Source of the DNA: Endoryza sp044226045
Lineage (GTDB): Bacteria; Bacteroidota; Bacteroidia; Chitinophagales; Chitinophagaceae
DNA: 64,000 nt
Direction: 5' to 3'
NCBI GenBank assembly: GCA_044226045.1
Contig: JBGAHR010000012.1
Coordinates: 33,556 to 97,555, forward strand
Part shown: positions 46,148 through 55,252 of the stretch, piece after piece
Numbering within the stretch: the first letter of the stretch is position 1
How the letters are laid out: each line of letters opens with the position of its first letter
Notes under the pieces: model-generated
What the model was told of the DNA's origin: nothing
Seen by the model: only the letters and a program-made list of their open reading frames with translations
The model's database searches: none
Translations under genes and position numbers: made by a program

Positions 46148-46792
46148 AAAGTAACTTAGGGCGATATTCTTCCGAATATATCTATTTTCGTCACATTCCT
46201 GAACAATGCAACCGGCCGTATGAAGTCTTGAAATCACCGGAAAGATTCGGGGTCTTGCAGGCATTACACATTCTCTGTACCTCAATGGCAAGGGGAATGG
46301 AAGAAAATGGGCAGGTCGAATGATCGTCCAATCAAGATCCGACTCGTGAATTAGCTTCTCCTGTCTTTCTTTATCTCTGAAAACATTTCTCAGGAATGTA
46401 GGAAGGTAAACCAGGTTATATATCAAGCCCAGCTGCCCTTTGCTATCACCAACACCCAGAGATGAGATAAAAATGAGGCGTCTCTTTCCATACAGCTTCA
46501 TTAAACCTATGAGGGCCGCCACCGCGTCTGAAATAACTGAATGACGCGTCAGTGTTATTTTACCGAGGGCGGAAATCACCACATCACAGGTTTTTATTGC
46601 CTCATCCATTGACGAATTGTTTCGAATATCGCCCTGGATCACCAAAAGATTACTATGCTGAATGCATTCCAGCTTTTGCAAGGTTCTTACAAAAGCCGTT
46701 ACAGCAAATCCATGTTGTAATAATTTACAAACAATAATACGGCCAGTTCTACCGGAGGCTCCCAATACTAATACTCTCATTTTATTAGTCAT
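46145..46792 (-). CDS. NAD(P)H-binding (NmrA/atypical SDR) protein
   Basis: A Rossmann-fold protein of 215 residues with the cofactor loop LVLGASGRTGRII (about 8-20), a DVVISALGK strand at 69-77 and the DWTIIRPAHF strand typical of the NAD(P)H-binding family. The segment after it (PFPLPLRYRE...RPRIFPVISR) is unusual, but the end ISRLHTAGCIVQE...YIRKNIALSYF fits the family. Members act as reductases or redox sensors; no substrate can be given. Confidence 0.8.
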   Translation of the reverse strand: MTNKMRVLVLGASGRTGRIIVCKLLQHGFAVTAFVRTLQKLECIQHSNLLVIQGDIRNNSSMDEAIKTCDVVISALGKITLTRHSVISDAVAALIGLMKLYGKRRLIFISSLGVGDSKGQLGLIYNLVYLPTFLRNVFRDKERQEKLIHESDLDWTIIRPAHFLPFPLPLRYRECVMPARPRIFPVISRLHTAGCIVQECDENRYIRKNIALSYF

Positions 46793-46927
46793 TCTATTTC
46801 CTTTTTGTTAACGTCCAAGGTGTAACCCACAGACAGGTTGTAAAAAAAACCAAAGTTATGAGGTTTGTGTACCCTGGCTATAGCATCTCTGTCTGTTTAA
46901 CTTCAAAGCGAATGTCAGGTATTCTCT

Positions 46928-47571
46928 TTATCCAGCAACAGATCCAGGGACTGCTTGAATAAACGGAATAAAGGGAAATCCAGTCTTAGAAGTGAGAGTG
47001 GCAATTAAAGGAATACCCGGATCAGAAACATCATTTAAAGATAACTGTGATGTATCCGGTCGGGATAGCGTTTGCAGACGAAATACAGGATTAAACTTTT
47101 CAACCTCAGCCCGACTTTGGCGCAGGAATATATTCTCCCTGATAAGGGTCCAAACCATTACCGGAAAAACAGCGAGGCAAAGGGAAATACCCTCCGGGTA
47201 CAAAAATTTGTTTAAAGTTGGTCTGGTAATAGAATTCCTACAGCAAAAAGATAATTAGCCAGTCCAATAAATGCAATGTAAATCAATGTAACAAAAATCT
47301 CCTTACCGATTGTCCAGGATTCCTCCTTGAAGAAAGAGGGGAAAAACCTGTCACCAACCATCAGATTAAAAAGCATCACGCCAAATGTAATGCCCCCGAA
47401 ACCCAACGTATATAATACTACTCGCGGACCAGTGTAAAACACGAGTCCAAATGGCTTAAAAATTAGAAGGAACAGAAAAATAAACGCCCCAAACGAAAAA
47501 GCTGCAATAAATTTGCTTCTATTGTTCAGTACTATTGGAAAAGGCCGCGTAAGAAAATCACTGAGATTCAT
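46928..47571 (-). pseudogene. Broken LytTR-type membrane protein (frameshift and truncation)
   Basis: The first 120 residues (start MNLSDFLTRPFPIVLNN) form three hydrophobic helices in the style of membrane-anchored LytTR regulators (FIFLFLLIFKPFGL). The frame stops at 47212, but the next helix (YPEGISLCLAVFPVMVWTLIRE) continues in another frame up to 46928, so one base has been lost or gained near 47210. The DNA-binding LytTR domain that should follow is missing. Both damage types point to a pseudogene rather than a single sequencing error. The stretch 46793-46927 shows nothing else. Confidence 0.7.
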
Positions 47572-47821
47572 TGCCAAACTTAAATCATTTTGAAATAAAT
47601 TGTTGGCAAGAAATAATATAACAGGAAGGAAAGCGATTCTCGTTCCCGAAAGCTCAACAAGCGAAAAGTGTCGATTAATTGCCGTGTGTATAAACTAATC
47701 GTCATTACAGAAAAACAATTCAGCATCCCGACAAAACACATCCGGGTTAATAGAAATACTGGCTTACCCTTTTAAGTGCTTTTCTTTCTCAGCATTTTTA
47801 CTTTGGTGCGTTTCTCATTTT

Positions 47822-48013
47822 TTAGCGCTTACCAAAAAAATAAGTGAAAATATTTCTAACCAGTATTCCAATCGCCATTCCGAGCCCAATTAGAGATACT
47901 ATATGAATAGATTTTACATTCTCAGTACCGCCAAGCCTGCTATAAATCATAATTACAAATAAAATGACTATCCCAGGCAATATAAACGTCCGTAATTTTG
48001 ACCGCTTGTCCAT
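47822..48013 (-). CDS. Small two-helix membrane protein
   Basis: A protein of 63 residues with two hydrophobic helices (TFILPGIVILFVIMIYS and IVSLIGLGMAIGILVRN) and a basic C-terminus (FGKR). No family is recognised. A second small membrane protein follows the same pattern 140 bases upstream on the same strand. The 244 bases between 47578 and 47821 show no gene. Confidence 0.55.
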   Translation of the reverse strand: MDKRSKLRTFILPGIVILFVIMIYSRLGGTENVKSIHIVSLIGLGMAIGILVRNIFTYFFGKR

Positions 48014-48154
48014 AAATACTTATTTGATTATAAATTCACCGTCACTCGACTTTATAGTAATCATCACAATAGCCAAAACTCCCGAAAGGAAACAGCGCGC
48101 CAATAAAATCGATGTTCCCCTGACGAGTTTCTAAAATACTCACTACTACCGTTG

Positions 48155-48355
48155 TTATTTAGCCCCGTTCTTCTTTTTGCCTTGAATAATGAAGACAATT
48201 AAGCCAAACACAACCCCTCCTACTAAACCCGCAAGCAAATGGATTGAAATGTTCTGCGATGACAATTTCGTACCCGAAAATACATTTTCAATTGTCAAAG
48301 CTGCCGCTAGTCCCATACCAAATAATAAGCCTGTTAAAATGATCTCCTTTTTCAT
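48155..48355 (-). CDS. Small two-helix membrane protein
   Basis: A protein of 66 residues with two hydrophobic segments (IILTGLLFGMGLAAALT and IHLLAGLVGGVVFGLIVFII), ending in a basic KKKNGAK tail. AGGAG-like purines stand just before the start on the minus strand. No family is recognised. Confidence 0.55.
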   Translation of the reverse strand: MKKEIILTGLLFGMGLAAALTIENVFSGTKLSSQNISIHLLAGLVGGVVFGLIVFIIQGKKKNGAK

Positions 48356-48487
48356 AAAAGAATAATTAATGGATCGAAAGCTACCTTAGATAATTAATCA
48401 GCATTATTGCATAGTAGTTTAGTCTAAACAATCAAAAAATCACACGTCAGAATTACTAACTCAATTCTGACGTCGCTTTCACATCTA

Positions 48488-48910
48488 TCATTTCTGACTA
48501 CTAAACGGGAAAGAGGACTCCTGTGAGTGAATCACTTTCCAGCCACCGCCTACCTTCTTGAATAAACTGGTCACTGTATAGCAATTCATTTTGAAAATGT
48601 CACCATTCGTGAAATAGGCAACAATATTACCGGTCCAGGTCAACAAGACATGTTTGCTATCAATAACAAAATAGATCTCCTTCATTGTTGAAATTTGCTG
48701 TTCTTGAAGCCATTGATAATACTCTTTACAAAGCTGTTTGAAATCTTCGTAATTCATGCATCTCCCATCACTGGTTACCGCCATGAATTCGGATGTATTA
48801 CAATAACACTGAAATAAAGCCTCTGCATTGGCATCAGCAGCATACTTCGTAATATCCTCTGCGGCTTTCCTAACCTCTTCAATGATGAGTTCTATGTCAG
48901 CAGGAATCAT
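48488..48910 (-). CDS. NTF2-like (SnoaL/DUF4440-like) protein
   Basis: A small alpha+beta cone-fold protein of 140 residues: helix IEEVRKAAEDITKYAADANAE, the ALFQCYCNTSEFMAVTSDGR strand region, and a C-terminal beta sheet HVLLTWTGNIVAYFTNGD ending in GGGWKVIHSQESS, as in the DUF4440 group. No signal peptide. ATG 48910 was chosen over an upstream start that adds 11 residues. Members are enzymes or binding proteins of varied function; none can be assigned. Confidence 0.78.
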   Translation of the reverse strand: MIPADIELIIEEVRKAAEDITKYAADANAEALFQCYCNTSEFMAVTSDGRCMNYEDFKQLCKEYYQWLQEQQISTMKEIYFVIDSKHVLLTWTGNIVAYFTNGDIFKMNCYTVTSLFKKVGGGWKVIHSQESSFPFSSQK

Positions 48911-49109
48911 ATTTTTATTTATAGTACAGGAAATCAACCGCATGAACAGGCTAAAATAAAGAGCCTAGTCCTACGCCCCATTGAATCCAAACTTACCAAT
49001 TCCTAGCTCCTGTTAAAGGCAAAAATGACAAAGGTCGTTTATCATAATATAAAGCACTCCATTATAGTTTTATAAATAATTCGGATATTGTGTAAATACA
49101 TATTCAAAT

Positions 49110-50120
49110 TTGGCACTCAACAAACAATTACTTTCCAATTACTACGCAAGAAACTTCTTCGCCTACCTGATTATACTGATCCTGGGAATGATCCCCCTGT
49201 TAAGCGAATCAAAGACGCCAACCCGAAAAGATATTCTGCTTACACTCTGCTACTATACTTTCGCTTTCATAATAGTTCTGTTACATAATAAACTTTTGCT
49301 CGATAAGCTATTGCTTAGGAAAATATTTCTACTTTATTCAATATGTTTAGTCGCTTTCTACTTTGTGTTCTATTATGTCAGCATAGCTATTACCAATCAA
49401 TGGGGCTACAAAACTTCACATGGTCGCGTTATTTTTATTTTTCTTGGTGATATAGCTCTAGGAATTTCCATATTCCTAACTACACGGTACTTACTGGAGC
49501 GAAAAGAATACTATCAGACCACCTTACTGAAACGTGAAATAGAATTACAACAGTTAAAAACACAGCTGAACCCGCACTTTCTGTTCAATGCTCTGAATAA
49601 TATTTACAGCTACACCCTTCAAAACAACAGGTTTGGAAATGAGCTCATCCTAAAACTGAGCGATTTGATGCGCTTTATGCTCGAATCTTCAGACAAGGAA
49701 AAAATTACAGTGATCAATGAAATAAACTTCATTGAAAATTACATAGCTTTTGAAAAAGAACGTTTAGGAGACCGATGTGTCTTAAATTACTCCAGGAATA
49801 TACTCTTTGAAAACAGGGAAATTGCTCCTTTGATTTTATTTCCATTTGTTGAAAACGCGTTTAAATATGGAGCTGATAACATCCAGAAAACCACTGTAGA
49901 AATAACTTTATCCGACAATGCGGAAGCGTTGAAACTGATCGCGAAAAACAGCATTGTCAATAAAAATCAACCTTCAACAAAAAAAGGTCTGCCGAATGCC
50001 ACCCGCCGGCTGGAATTGCTCTATCCGGATAAACACCACTTACTGATCGAAATCACAGAAGATTTGTTTGTTGTTGATTTAACTTTAAGCTATGGTAAAA
50101 GTAAAAGTGCTGATAGTTGA
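49110..50120 (+). CDS. LytS-like sensor histidine kinase
   Basis: A membrane kinase of 336 residues in the His_kinase (PF06580) group. Four hydrophobic helices span residues 15-130. The phospho-His lies in the family motif LKTQLNPHFLFNALNNIYSY (about 150-170), followed by an ATPase domain with the N box LFPFVENAFKYG and a late GLPNATRRLELLY block. No ATG fits the N-terminus; TTG 49110 is taken, with another TTG seven codons earlier. The response regulator gene overlaps its end by 29 bases. Confidence 0.9.
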   Translation: MALNKQLLSNYYARNFFAYLIILILGMIPLLSESKTPTRKDILLTLCYYTFAFIIVLLHNKLLLDKLLLRKIFLLYSICLVAFYFVFYYVSIAITNQWGYKTSHGRVIFIFLGDIALGISIFLTTRYLLERKEYYQTTLLKREIELQQLKTQLNPHFLFNALNNIYSYTLQNNRFGNELILKLSDLMRFMLESSDKEKITVINEINFIENYIAFEKERLGDRCVLNYSRNILFENREIAPLILFPFVENAFKYGADNIQKTTVEITLSDNAEALKLIAKNSIVNKNQPSTKKGLPNATRRLELLYPDKHHLLIEITEDLFVVDLTLSYGKSKSADS

Positions 50121-50790
50121 TGACGAACCCAGGGCCCACACGGTCCTCGAAAACTATATTGCCCGTACTCCTGAACTCGAACTGACGGGCAATTGCTATA
50201 ATGCATTGGAAGCAATAGAATTTCTAAAGAAAAATCCTGTTGACCTTGTCTTTCTTGATATTACAATGCCTGAGGTTAATGGGTTTGATCTGCTCAGGCT
50301 GTTGGGGAAGCAACCCCTCATAATCTTTACTACGGCGCATTCAGAGTTCGCACTGGAGAGTTACGATTACAATGCAGTTGACTATCTGAAAAAACCAATT
50401 TCATTCGCCAGGTTTATCAAAGCGATAAACAAGCTGACAGAATGGGTAGAAAAAGGAATTTCCCTGGCTCCCGCAAAAGAAACACTCGATCTAAAAATTG
50501 ATGGAAGCATCAAGTCTGTTTTTATGAATCAAATACTTTACATTCAAAGCCTTGGAAATTATGTAAAACTCGTCGTAGACAAAAAAGTCCTGATTACTCA
50601 GATAACAACAGCTGAATTGGAAGATATTTTACCAAGGTCACAGTTTCTCAGAATTCACAAATCCTTTATAGTTAACAAATCCAGAATTGATACGATACTC
50701 GATGATGAATTGGTAATTGGAGAAAATACATTACCAATCGGTAAAACCTACAAGAAATACGTTAAAGAGCTCCTTCCAACAAGACACTAA
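50092..50790 (+). CDS. LytTR-family response regulator
   Basis: A regulator of 232 residues: receiver domain with LIVDDEPRAH, phospho-Asp in DLVFLDITMPEVNG and Lys in YLKKPI, then a LytTR DNA-binding domain (LDLKIDGSIKSVFMNQILYI, FLRIHKSFIVNKSRID). It pairs with the LytS-like kinase whose gene it overlaps. The targets are not evident. The stretch after it (50791-51166) holds only the small lipoprotein fragment at 50946. Confidence 0.93.
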   Translation: MVKVKVLIVDDEPRAHTVLENYIARTPELELTGNCYNALEAIEFLKKNPVDLVFLDITMPEVNGFDLLRLLGKQPLIIFTTAHSEFALESYDYNAVDYLKKPISFARFIKAINKLTEWVEKGISLAPAKETLDLKIDGSIKSVFMNQILYIQSLGNYVKLVVDKKVLITQITTAELEDILPRSQFLRIHKSFIVNKSRIDTILDDELVIGENTLPIGKTYKKYVKELLPTRH

Positions 50791-50945
50791 ATCATTTTCC
50801 ATTGGAAGTTTTATTATTAATATGGCTTAGATCAGATTAATACTGCCGAAGGCTTTTGATCACTTTTAGTTTCCAGGAGTTTATCGCAACAATAGCTTTA
50901 CCCACTGTACACAGATAAAAACTCAAGCTCCTGAAAATTTCTCAG

Positions 50946-51041
50946 ATGGCCGTCTTTTGTCTGGCGCTGGCGGGATGCAATAATACCAACATTTTAAATC
51001 AGGCTGCAACAGCCAAACAACAAATTCCTTCAATGGAGTAG
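50946..51041 (+). CDS. Very short lipoprotein or lipoprotein remnant
   Basis: An open frame of 31 codons with a perfect lipoprotein signal (VFCLALAGC, Cys at 11) followed by NNTNILNQAATAKQQ and a stop. In-frame basic residues (KLLKIS) stand just before the ATG. The signal is convincing but the mature part is only 20 residues, so it may be the 5' end of a truncated gene. Confidence 0.4.
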   Translation: MAVFCLALAGCNNTNILNQAATAKQQIPSME

Positions 51042-51166
51042 GCTTCTGCAAGATCAGTAAAAGAGAAAAGCATTAATTTTCCCATACCCAATTCGTAGTA
51101 AACTCTAAACTCTCAATAGTAACCTCCCACTCCACCTTCCAAACCACCCCACTTCAACTATTGGCT

Positions 51167-52270
51167 TCATTCTAATGCCTTCCTAATTATATCCTCTATC
51201 TTTTGTTCAAACCCGTTTTTGCTAACATAAATAATTATCCCATTCGGGCTTATCAGGTAATACTGGGGAATCGAGAAAACATTATACTCACGGATTACAT
51301 TATCGCTCGAAACAACGTTCAGATAAGTTACTTGTTTGTCATTTATCAGCTTTCTAACTAAAATCGAATTGTCTTTTGTTAGTCCGATTATTTCCAACCC
51401 CTTTTCATGAAACTTCCTGTGTAATTCCTCCAAATGCGGCATAGACATCCTACAGGGGCCACACCAGGCCTCCCAGAAAGCTAATAATACATATCTACCT
51501 TTAAAATCTGACAGGCTTACTCTCTTACCTGAAATATCTAATAAATTAAAGTCGAGCGCCTGTTTTCCAATCAACGAATCTCTGCTATCCTTCTCCGATT
51601 GAATACCCGGATCACTTAAAGGAAGTAAGGTGTATGAATCAATATACCTAACAATTCTCTCCGAAGGCCTTGAAATATTCCCCTTATTCGCCTGGACATT
51701 CCTTATACTCAACAAAACCGCTTCAAAAGATGACAATTCAAACAACAACTTTTCAGGTCTCATAGTCCTTTTATTAATCCAAAGTTTCCTTATTCCGCTT
51801 CTCCCAACTTTGAATTGAACAATCCAGCCTGAATCATTTTGTGATTGTACGTATCCACTATCCAAACCCCTCTCTGTATTAAATCCCAGAAGTAATTCAG
51901 GGATTATCAACCTGATAATCCGATTTGCATTAAGTGTTTGCGGATTTACCTGGTTCACCGTTAATCTCTTATGATTAATTTCAAACCCGCAACGTCCATC
52001 ATAAATCAGTTCCATTGTATCTGCGCTGACAATAAAAACCATTCCGTAGCTATTATCACCAACTCGTTGTAATACGACTGATCCACTGGTACCTCCCGGG
52101 ACTATTTTCCCTTTGCTATATCGGACCATGTTTGCCTCGTAACTGATAATTTTTGATTTAGAAATTGAATCATTTAAGGCTCTTATTATTGCCTCTGCTG
52201 ATTGAGAATAAGAGGGTGTCCCAATTGAACAAAATAGTATTGAAAAGAAATAAGTCTTTGTAAACGACAT
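51167..52270 (-). CDS. Secreted TlpA-like thioredoxin-fold protein
   Basis: An exported protein of 367 residues with the same build as the protein at 23629: signal peptide (YFFSILFCSIGTPSYSQ), a beta-rich N-domain with GRCGFEINHKRLTVN and LWINKRTMRPEKLLFE, and a C-terminal TlpA/ResA thioredoxin domain with the redox pair in EAWCGPCRMSMPHL and the cis-Pro in FSIPQYYLISP. It probably acts in disulfide reduction in the periplasm. The 367 bases upstream (52271-52637) show no gene other than a palindrome. Confidence 0.88.
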   Translation of the reverse strand: MSFTKTYFFSILFCSIGTPSYSQSAEAIIRALNDSISKSKIISYEANMVRYSKGKIVPGGTSGSVVLQRVGDNSYGMVFIVSADTMELIYDGRCGFEINHKRLTVNQVNPQTLNANRIIRLIIPELLLGFNTERGLDSGYVQSQNDSGWIVQFKVGRSGIRKLWINKRTMRPEKLLFELSSFEAVLLSIRNVQANKGNISRPSERIVRYIDSYTLLPLSDPGIQSEKDSRDSLIGKQALDFNLLDISGKRVSLSDFKGRYVLLAFWEAWCGPCRMSMPHLEELHRKFHEKGLEIIGLTKDNSILVRKLINDKQVTYLNVVSSDNVIREYNVFSIPQYYLISPNGIIIYVSKNGFEQKIEDIIRKALE

Positions 52271-52330
52271 AACGCATTCAATTCATGAAACTCTACGAAG
52301 CTACTTAGTCCATTCGCTATTTCTTGACCA

Positions 52331-52355
52331 AAATGATCAACGGCATTGATCATTT
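52331..52355. promoter_or_regulatory. Palindrome between divergent genes
   Basis: AAATGATCAA and TTGATCATTT form a perfect 10-base inverted repeat around CGGCA, 61 bases upstream of the TlpA-like start. It could be an operator; no T-run follows, which speaks against a terminator. Confidence 0.35.
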
Positions 52356-52637
52356 ACTCCATGCCATTGATATATCCGATTAGAAAATTTATCTAAATTA
52401 GGTTCAAATATATTTCCTGAAGGAAATAGTTACGACCAATGAAAAAAGAAAACCGGGCGATTGATCAACTGTAAAACAAAAAAAACTGATGAGTAATTGC
52501 ACATCTTTTACAAACTGACGGTGCTGACTCACTTGGAATCTTCAATCTCAAAACTGTTAATGTGGATACAGAACTGACGAAATTTCATCTAAACTTCATG
52601 AGTTTCCTTATTTTTCTTGTTAATCCTGTTTAATAAA

Positions 52638-53078
52638 ATGAGAATTAAGTTAAAAATTATCATTTCCGGCTTAATTGCTGGTTCGATCAGCGAAGCAGTA
52701 CTGGGGGGGCTCTTTATGAGTCCGCCTGTTAAAAGCCTGCTCTATAACCCCGCTTACCAAAGTGAAACTTTTATTCTGTTAACACCCACACGAGACTTTA
52801 TTCCATCAATAACAGGCATTGTTATATTAAGTGTTGTGCATAGCTGGCTATTTAGTCTTTTTCAGCCCTCGATTCCGGGAAATTCATGGTATAAAAAGGG
52901 AATTATATGGGGTCTGACTATTTGGATAATGTATTGGCTGTTTCAGGAATGGTTTATATATCACACACTCTTAAATGAGCCGATTCTCCTTAATCTTTTT
53001 GAATTACTTCTTTTATTAATCGGCAGCCTGGTAGAAGGTCTGATTATTTCTAAATTCTTGTATCAGCATAACACATAA
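52638..53078 (+). CDS. Four-helix membrane protein of unknown function
   Basis: A membrane protein of 146 residues with four hydrophobic helices (IIISGLIAGSISEAVLGG, ITGIVILSVVHSWLFSLF, GIIWGLTIWIMYWLFQEW, LFELLLLLIGSLVEGLII). No known motif. ATG 52638 was chosen over an upstream TTG. A similar pattern occurs in small Bacteroidota membrane proteins without assigned role. Confidence 0.65.
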   Translation: MRIKLKIIISGLIAGSISEAVLGGLFMSPPVKSLLYNPAYQSETFILLTPTRDFIPSITGIVILSVVHSWLFSLFQPSIPGNSWYKKGIIWGLTIWIMYWLFQEWFIYHTLLNEPILLNLFELLLLLIGSLVEGLIISKFLYQHNT

Positions 53079-53305
53079 AGCAATACACAGAGGCTGTTCT
53101 TCTCCGAGAATTGCTATACAAATGGATCGAGTAATAAAAATATCATGGCGTTCGGCCAACTTGTTTATCGAGTTAATGATTAAACTAACTCTTTGCCTTA
53201 GCAATGACAAACGCCTTTTATCAAATTCCTATAACCCTTTGTAACAGTCGGGTAAATATGGATGTCATGTTCTATGAAACCAATTAACAAACGCAAAAAA
53301 GATTT

Positions 53306-53731
53306 ATGAGAAACATTAACGGAATCCTGTTGGTATTACTAGTATTCCTCAATTCATGTGCAAAAAAAGCCGCATTTGACAAACAAAATCAAAGTGAACC
53401 TCCTGCCGTTCCAACTGTAAACCCGGCAGGTAAATGGGTAAGCATTGCTTTTTATTCAGATAATGCCTGGCAATCAATAGCAATGCCTCACTACATAGAG
53501 TTCAGAAACGATCAAGTCTTCAGCTTCAGAGACCAAAATGGTGTAATCTGTAGCGGACAATATGCGGTTAGCAGCCCTCTTAAGGTCTATACCTTAATAG
53601 ATTTTCCTGTTGGTGAGTGCGGCCTCACAACTAGAATAGCCGACCTGCTATTAAACGACACATTGGTACTTACCGTTGTATCCCCACCAAATATCACACA
53701 AACCAAAGTGAAGTATCTTCGACAACCATAA
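53306..53731 (+). CDS. Small lipoprotein of unknown function
   Basis: A lipoprotein of 141 residues with lipobox Cys18 (VFLNSCAKK). After a Pro-rich linker (SEPPAVPTVNPAGKW) comes a beta-rich part (IEFRNDQVFSFRDQNGVICSGQY, VLTVVSPPNITQTKVKYL) that resembles lipocalin-like domains of Bacteroidota lipoproteins. One Cys pair (GVICSGQY and VGECGL) could form a disulfide. Function unknown. Confidence 0.7.
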   Translation: MRNINGILLVLLVFLNSCAKKAAFDKQNQSEPPAVPTVNPAGKWVSIAFYSDNAWQSIAMPHYIEFRNDQVFSFRDQNGVICSGQYAVSSPLKVYTLIDFPVGECGLTTRIADLLLNDTLVLTVVSPPNITQTKVKYLRQP

Positions 53732-53868
53732 TCTTTATATCTGGAGCCTCCTTTCAGAATACATTCCCTTTCATTAAAACAGCTCACTACTGCTACTCAT
53801 CGCGTTACTTTATCGGCTTTCAAATGTTACCCATCCTTAAGCTGCTCTAAATTACCAACGGTTAAAAT

Positions 53869-53906
53869 GATAAAGGGTTTCAACCAGGAAATTGAAACCC
53901 TTTATC
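53869..53906. terminator. Bidirectional terminator
   Basis: GATAAAGGGTTTCAA pairs perfectly with TTGAAACCCTTTATC over an eight-base loop, with A/T-rich arms on both sides, between converging genes at 53731 and 53944. Confidence 0.85.
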
Positions 53907-53943
53907 CACCTTATCCTTTCCGGAACCCTTAAATCGCCAGTCT

Positions 53944-54423
53944 TTAAGATACCCTTCCATCCTTTCTTTCTATCTTTCCAAAAACCGTAATCAGCAAAAC
54001 AAAAGGTAATAAATGCAGGAAAACCCCTATAACGAAACAGATCATCTTTTGACGAAAACTCAAATTATATGAAGAGAATGCATATACACCAACAGGCAAA
54101 TAAAATAGCAGGGCCGTTATCAGACCGGGAAAATATCTTCTCACCTGGATACTCTTTCCTATATGCAAAATTCCATTAATGAAAACAATGGAAATCACAG
54201 ATAAACCATAGCTCTCTCTATTAATGAACAAATTGGAAGTGACTGCTCCAAGGAATAAAATATTTGTTACCATCAACCAAGAATCAGTAATCTTTAAATT
54301 AATGGTTGCAGTCATCTTTTTAAACTCGCCTGCAAATCCTCCGGGGAAAACAAATTCTTCAAATACATGCAGCATTGAAAAGATCAACAAAAGCAAATAG
54401 ATGTTTACTGACAAATAGTCCAT
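53944..54423 (-). CDS. HXXEE-domain membrane protein
   Basis: A membrane protein of 159 residues carrying the HXXEE signature at its start (MLHVFEEFVFPGGF, residues about 17-30), a NGILHIGKSIQVRRYFPG block near 95-112 and about four to five hydrophobic helices. The domain is widespread, with unknown function; the His/Glu pattern suggests metal binding. It starts just before a stretch of decayed genes. Confidence 0.85.
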   Translation of the reverse strand: MDYLSVNIYLLLLIFSMLHVFEEFVFPGGFAGEFKKMTATINLKITDSWLMVTNILFLGAVTSNLFINRESYGLSVISIVFINGILHIGKSIQVRRYFPGLITALLFYLPVGVYAFSSYNLSFRQKMICFVIGVFLHLLPFVLLITVFGKIERKDGRVS

Positions 54424-54552
54424 TATTTTTCACTGATGGTAAGCCAATACTATCGGTTTCTACGGCTTTTATCAATTTCAATTTCCAAAAAGGAGATTGA
54501 CATGCTAAACCAGATCTTCCATAAAAACCATAAAAAGTATTACCAAATGCTC

Positions 54553-54828
54553 CTATTTCTCCGGCATACTAAATGCCTTTTCCTCACCCTTGTTGTTAAT
54601 TTCAACAGAAAAAATCCTTGGAATAGAAAGCACTGCCCCATTCTTTTTCTGAGAAAGCAAAAACGGTTGCAGAGTACCTGCATTTGTTACCCGGTAATCT
54701 TCAAACTTACTTGTGCCGTCTTACACCTCTTCACCGTTTTCAAAATTTATATTAACTTCAACAATTAAGTTCGTGGTGGTATCAATATTATAACACGTAA
54801 CTCACCCTGTCTTAGCCGTCACCTTCAT
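54553..54828 (-). pseudogene. Decayed gene with two internal stop codons
   Basis: From an ATG at 54828 one frame runs for 92 codons to a TAG at 54553 and is coding-like throughout (CYNIDTTTNLIVEVNINFEN, FEDYRVTNAGTLQPFLLSQK, IPRIFSVEINNKGEEKAF), but is broken by a TGA after the eighth codon and a TAA near codon 36. A plus-strand open frame of 110 codons over the same bases is a shadow. The family is not recognised. Confidence 0.6.
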
Positions 54829-54867
54829 TTTACTGCAATTGATTACTTCCACATTTTACAGCCCCTA

Positions 54868-55215
54868 TTAGTCAACAGTAGTTCCCTTTTTCCGATACTC
54901 CACTATCTCCCCGGGCACGTCCAAATCAATTTTTTCCCAATCAGCATGGTTTCAGCCCAACGGTAATGGTCAAACATAACATTAGAAAGGGTGGTGTGAT
55001 TTTTGATCCGAACTGATCCAAAGGCTCTTTTATTCAGCATCCAAATTTCTATTTTTCCATTTCCCATATACTTCAACTCTACCTGTCCAGTAGCATGCAG
55101 TGTTTGTTGACTGTATACCCTTATTAGTCCTCTGATGGACTTGAGATGTTTGCTTATTATCTGTGCAGAATCCTGGTCCCGATTGGATTCAAAAACCCGG
55201 CACCTGCAAAAAACA
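54868..55215 (-). pseudogene. Decayed gene with a frameshift in an A-run
   Basis: The minus strand reads coding-like sequence (DQDSAQIISKHLKSIRGLIR, GQVELKYMGNGKIEIWMLNK, HTTLSNVMFDHYRWAE) that stops early, but after one frame change in the A6 run near 54925 it continues as KIDLDVPGEIVEYRKKGTTVD to a TAA at 54868. No start codon is in frame, so the 5' end is also missing. Family not recognised. It lies directly downstream of the broken hydrolase gene. Confidence 0.6.
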
Positions 55216-55252
55216 TTTTTATTATACTAATTTTCTAAAGTAAGTCAACCTA

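Noticed and set aside
54436..54768. Plus-strand protein of 110 residues
   Set aside because: It is antisense to a better coding-like minus-strand frame and has an atypical composition.
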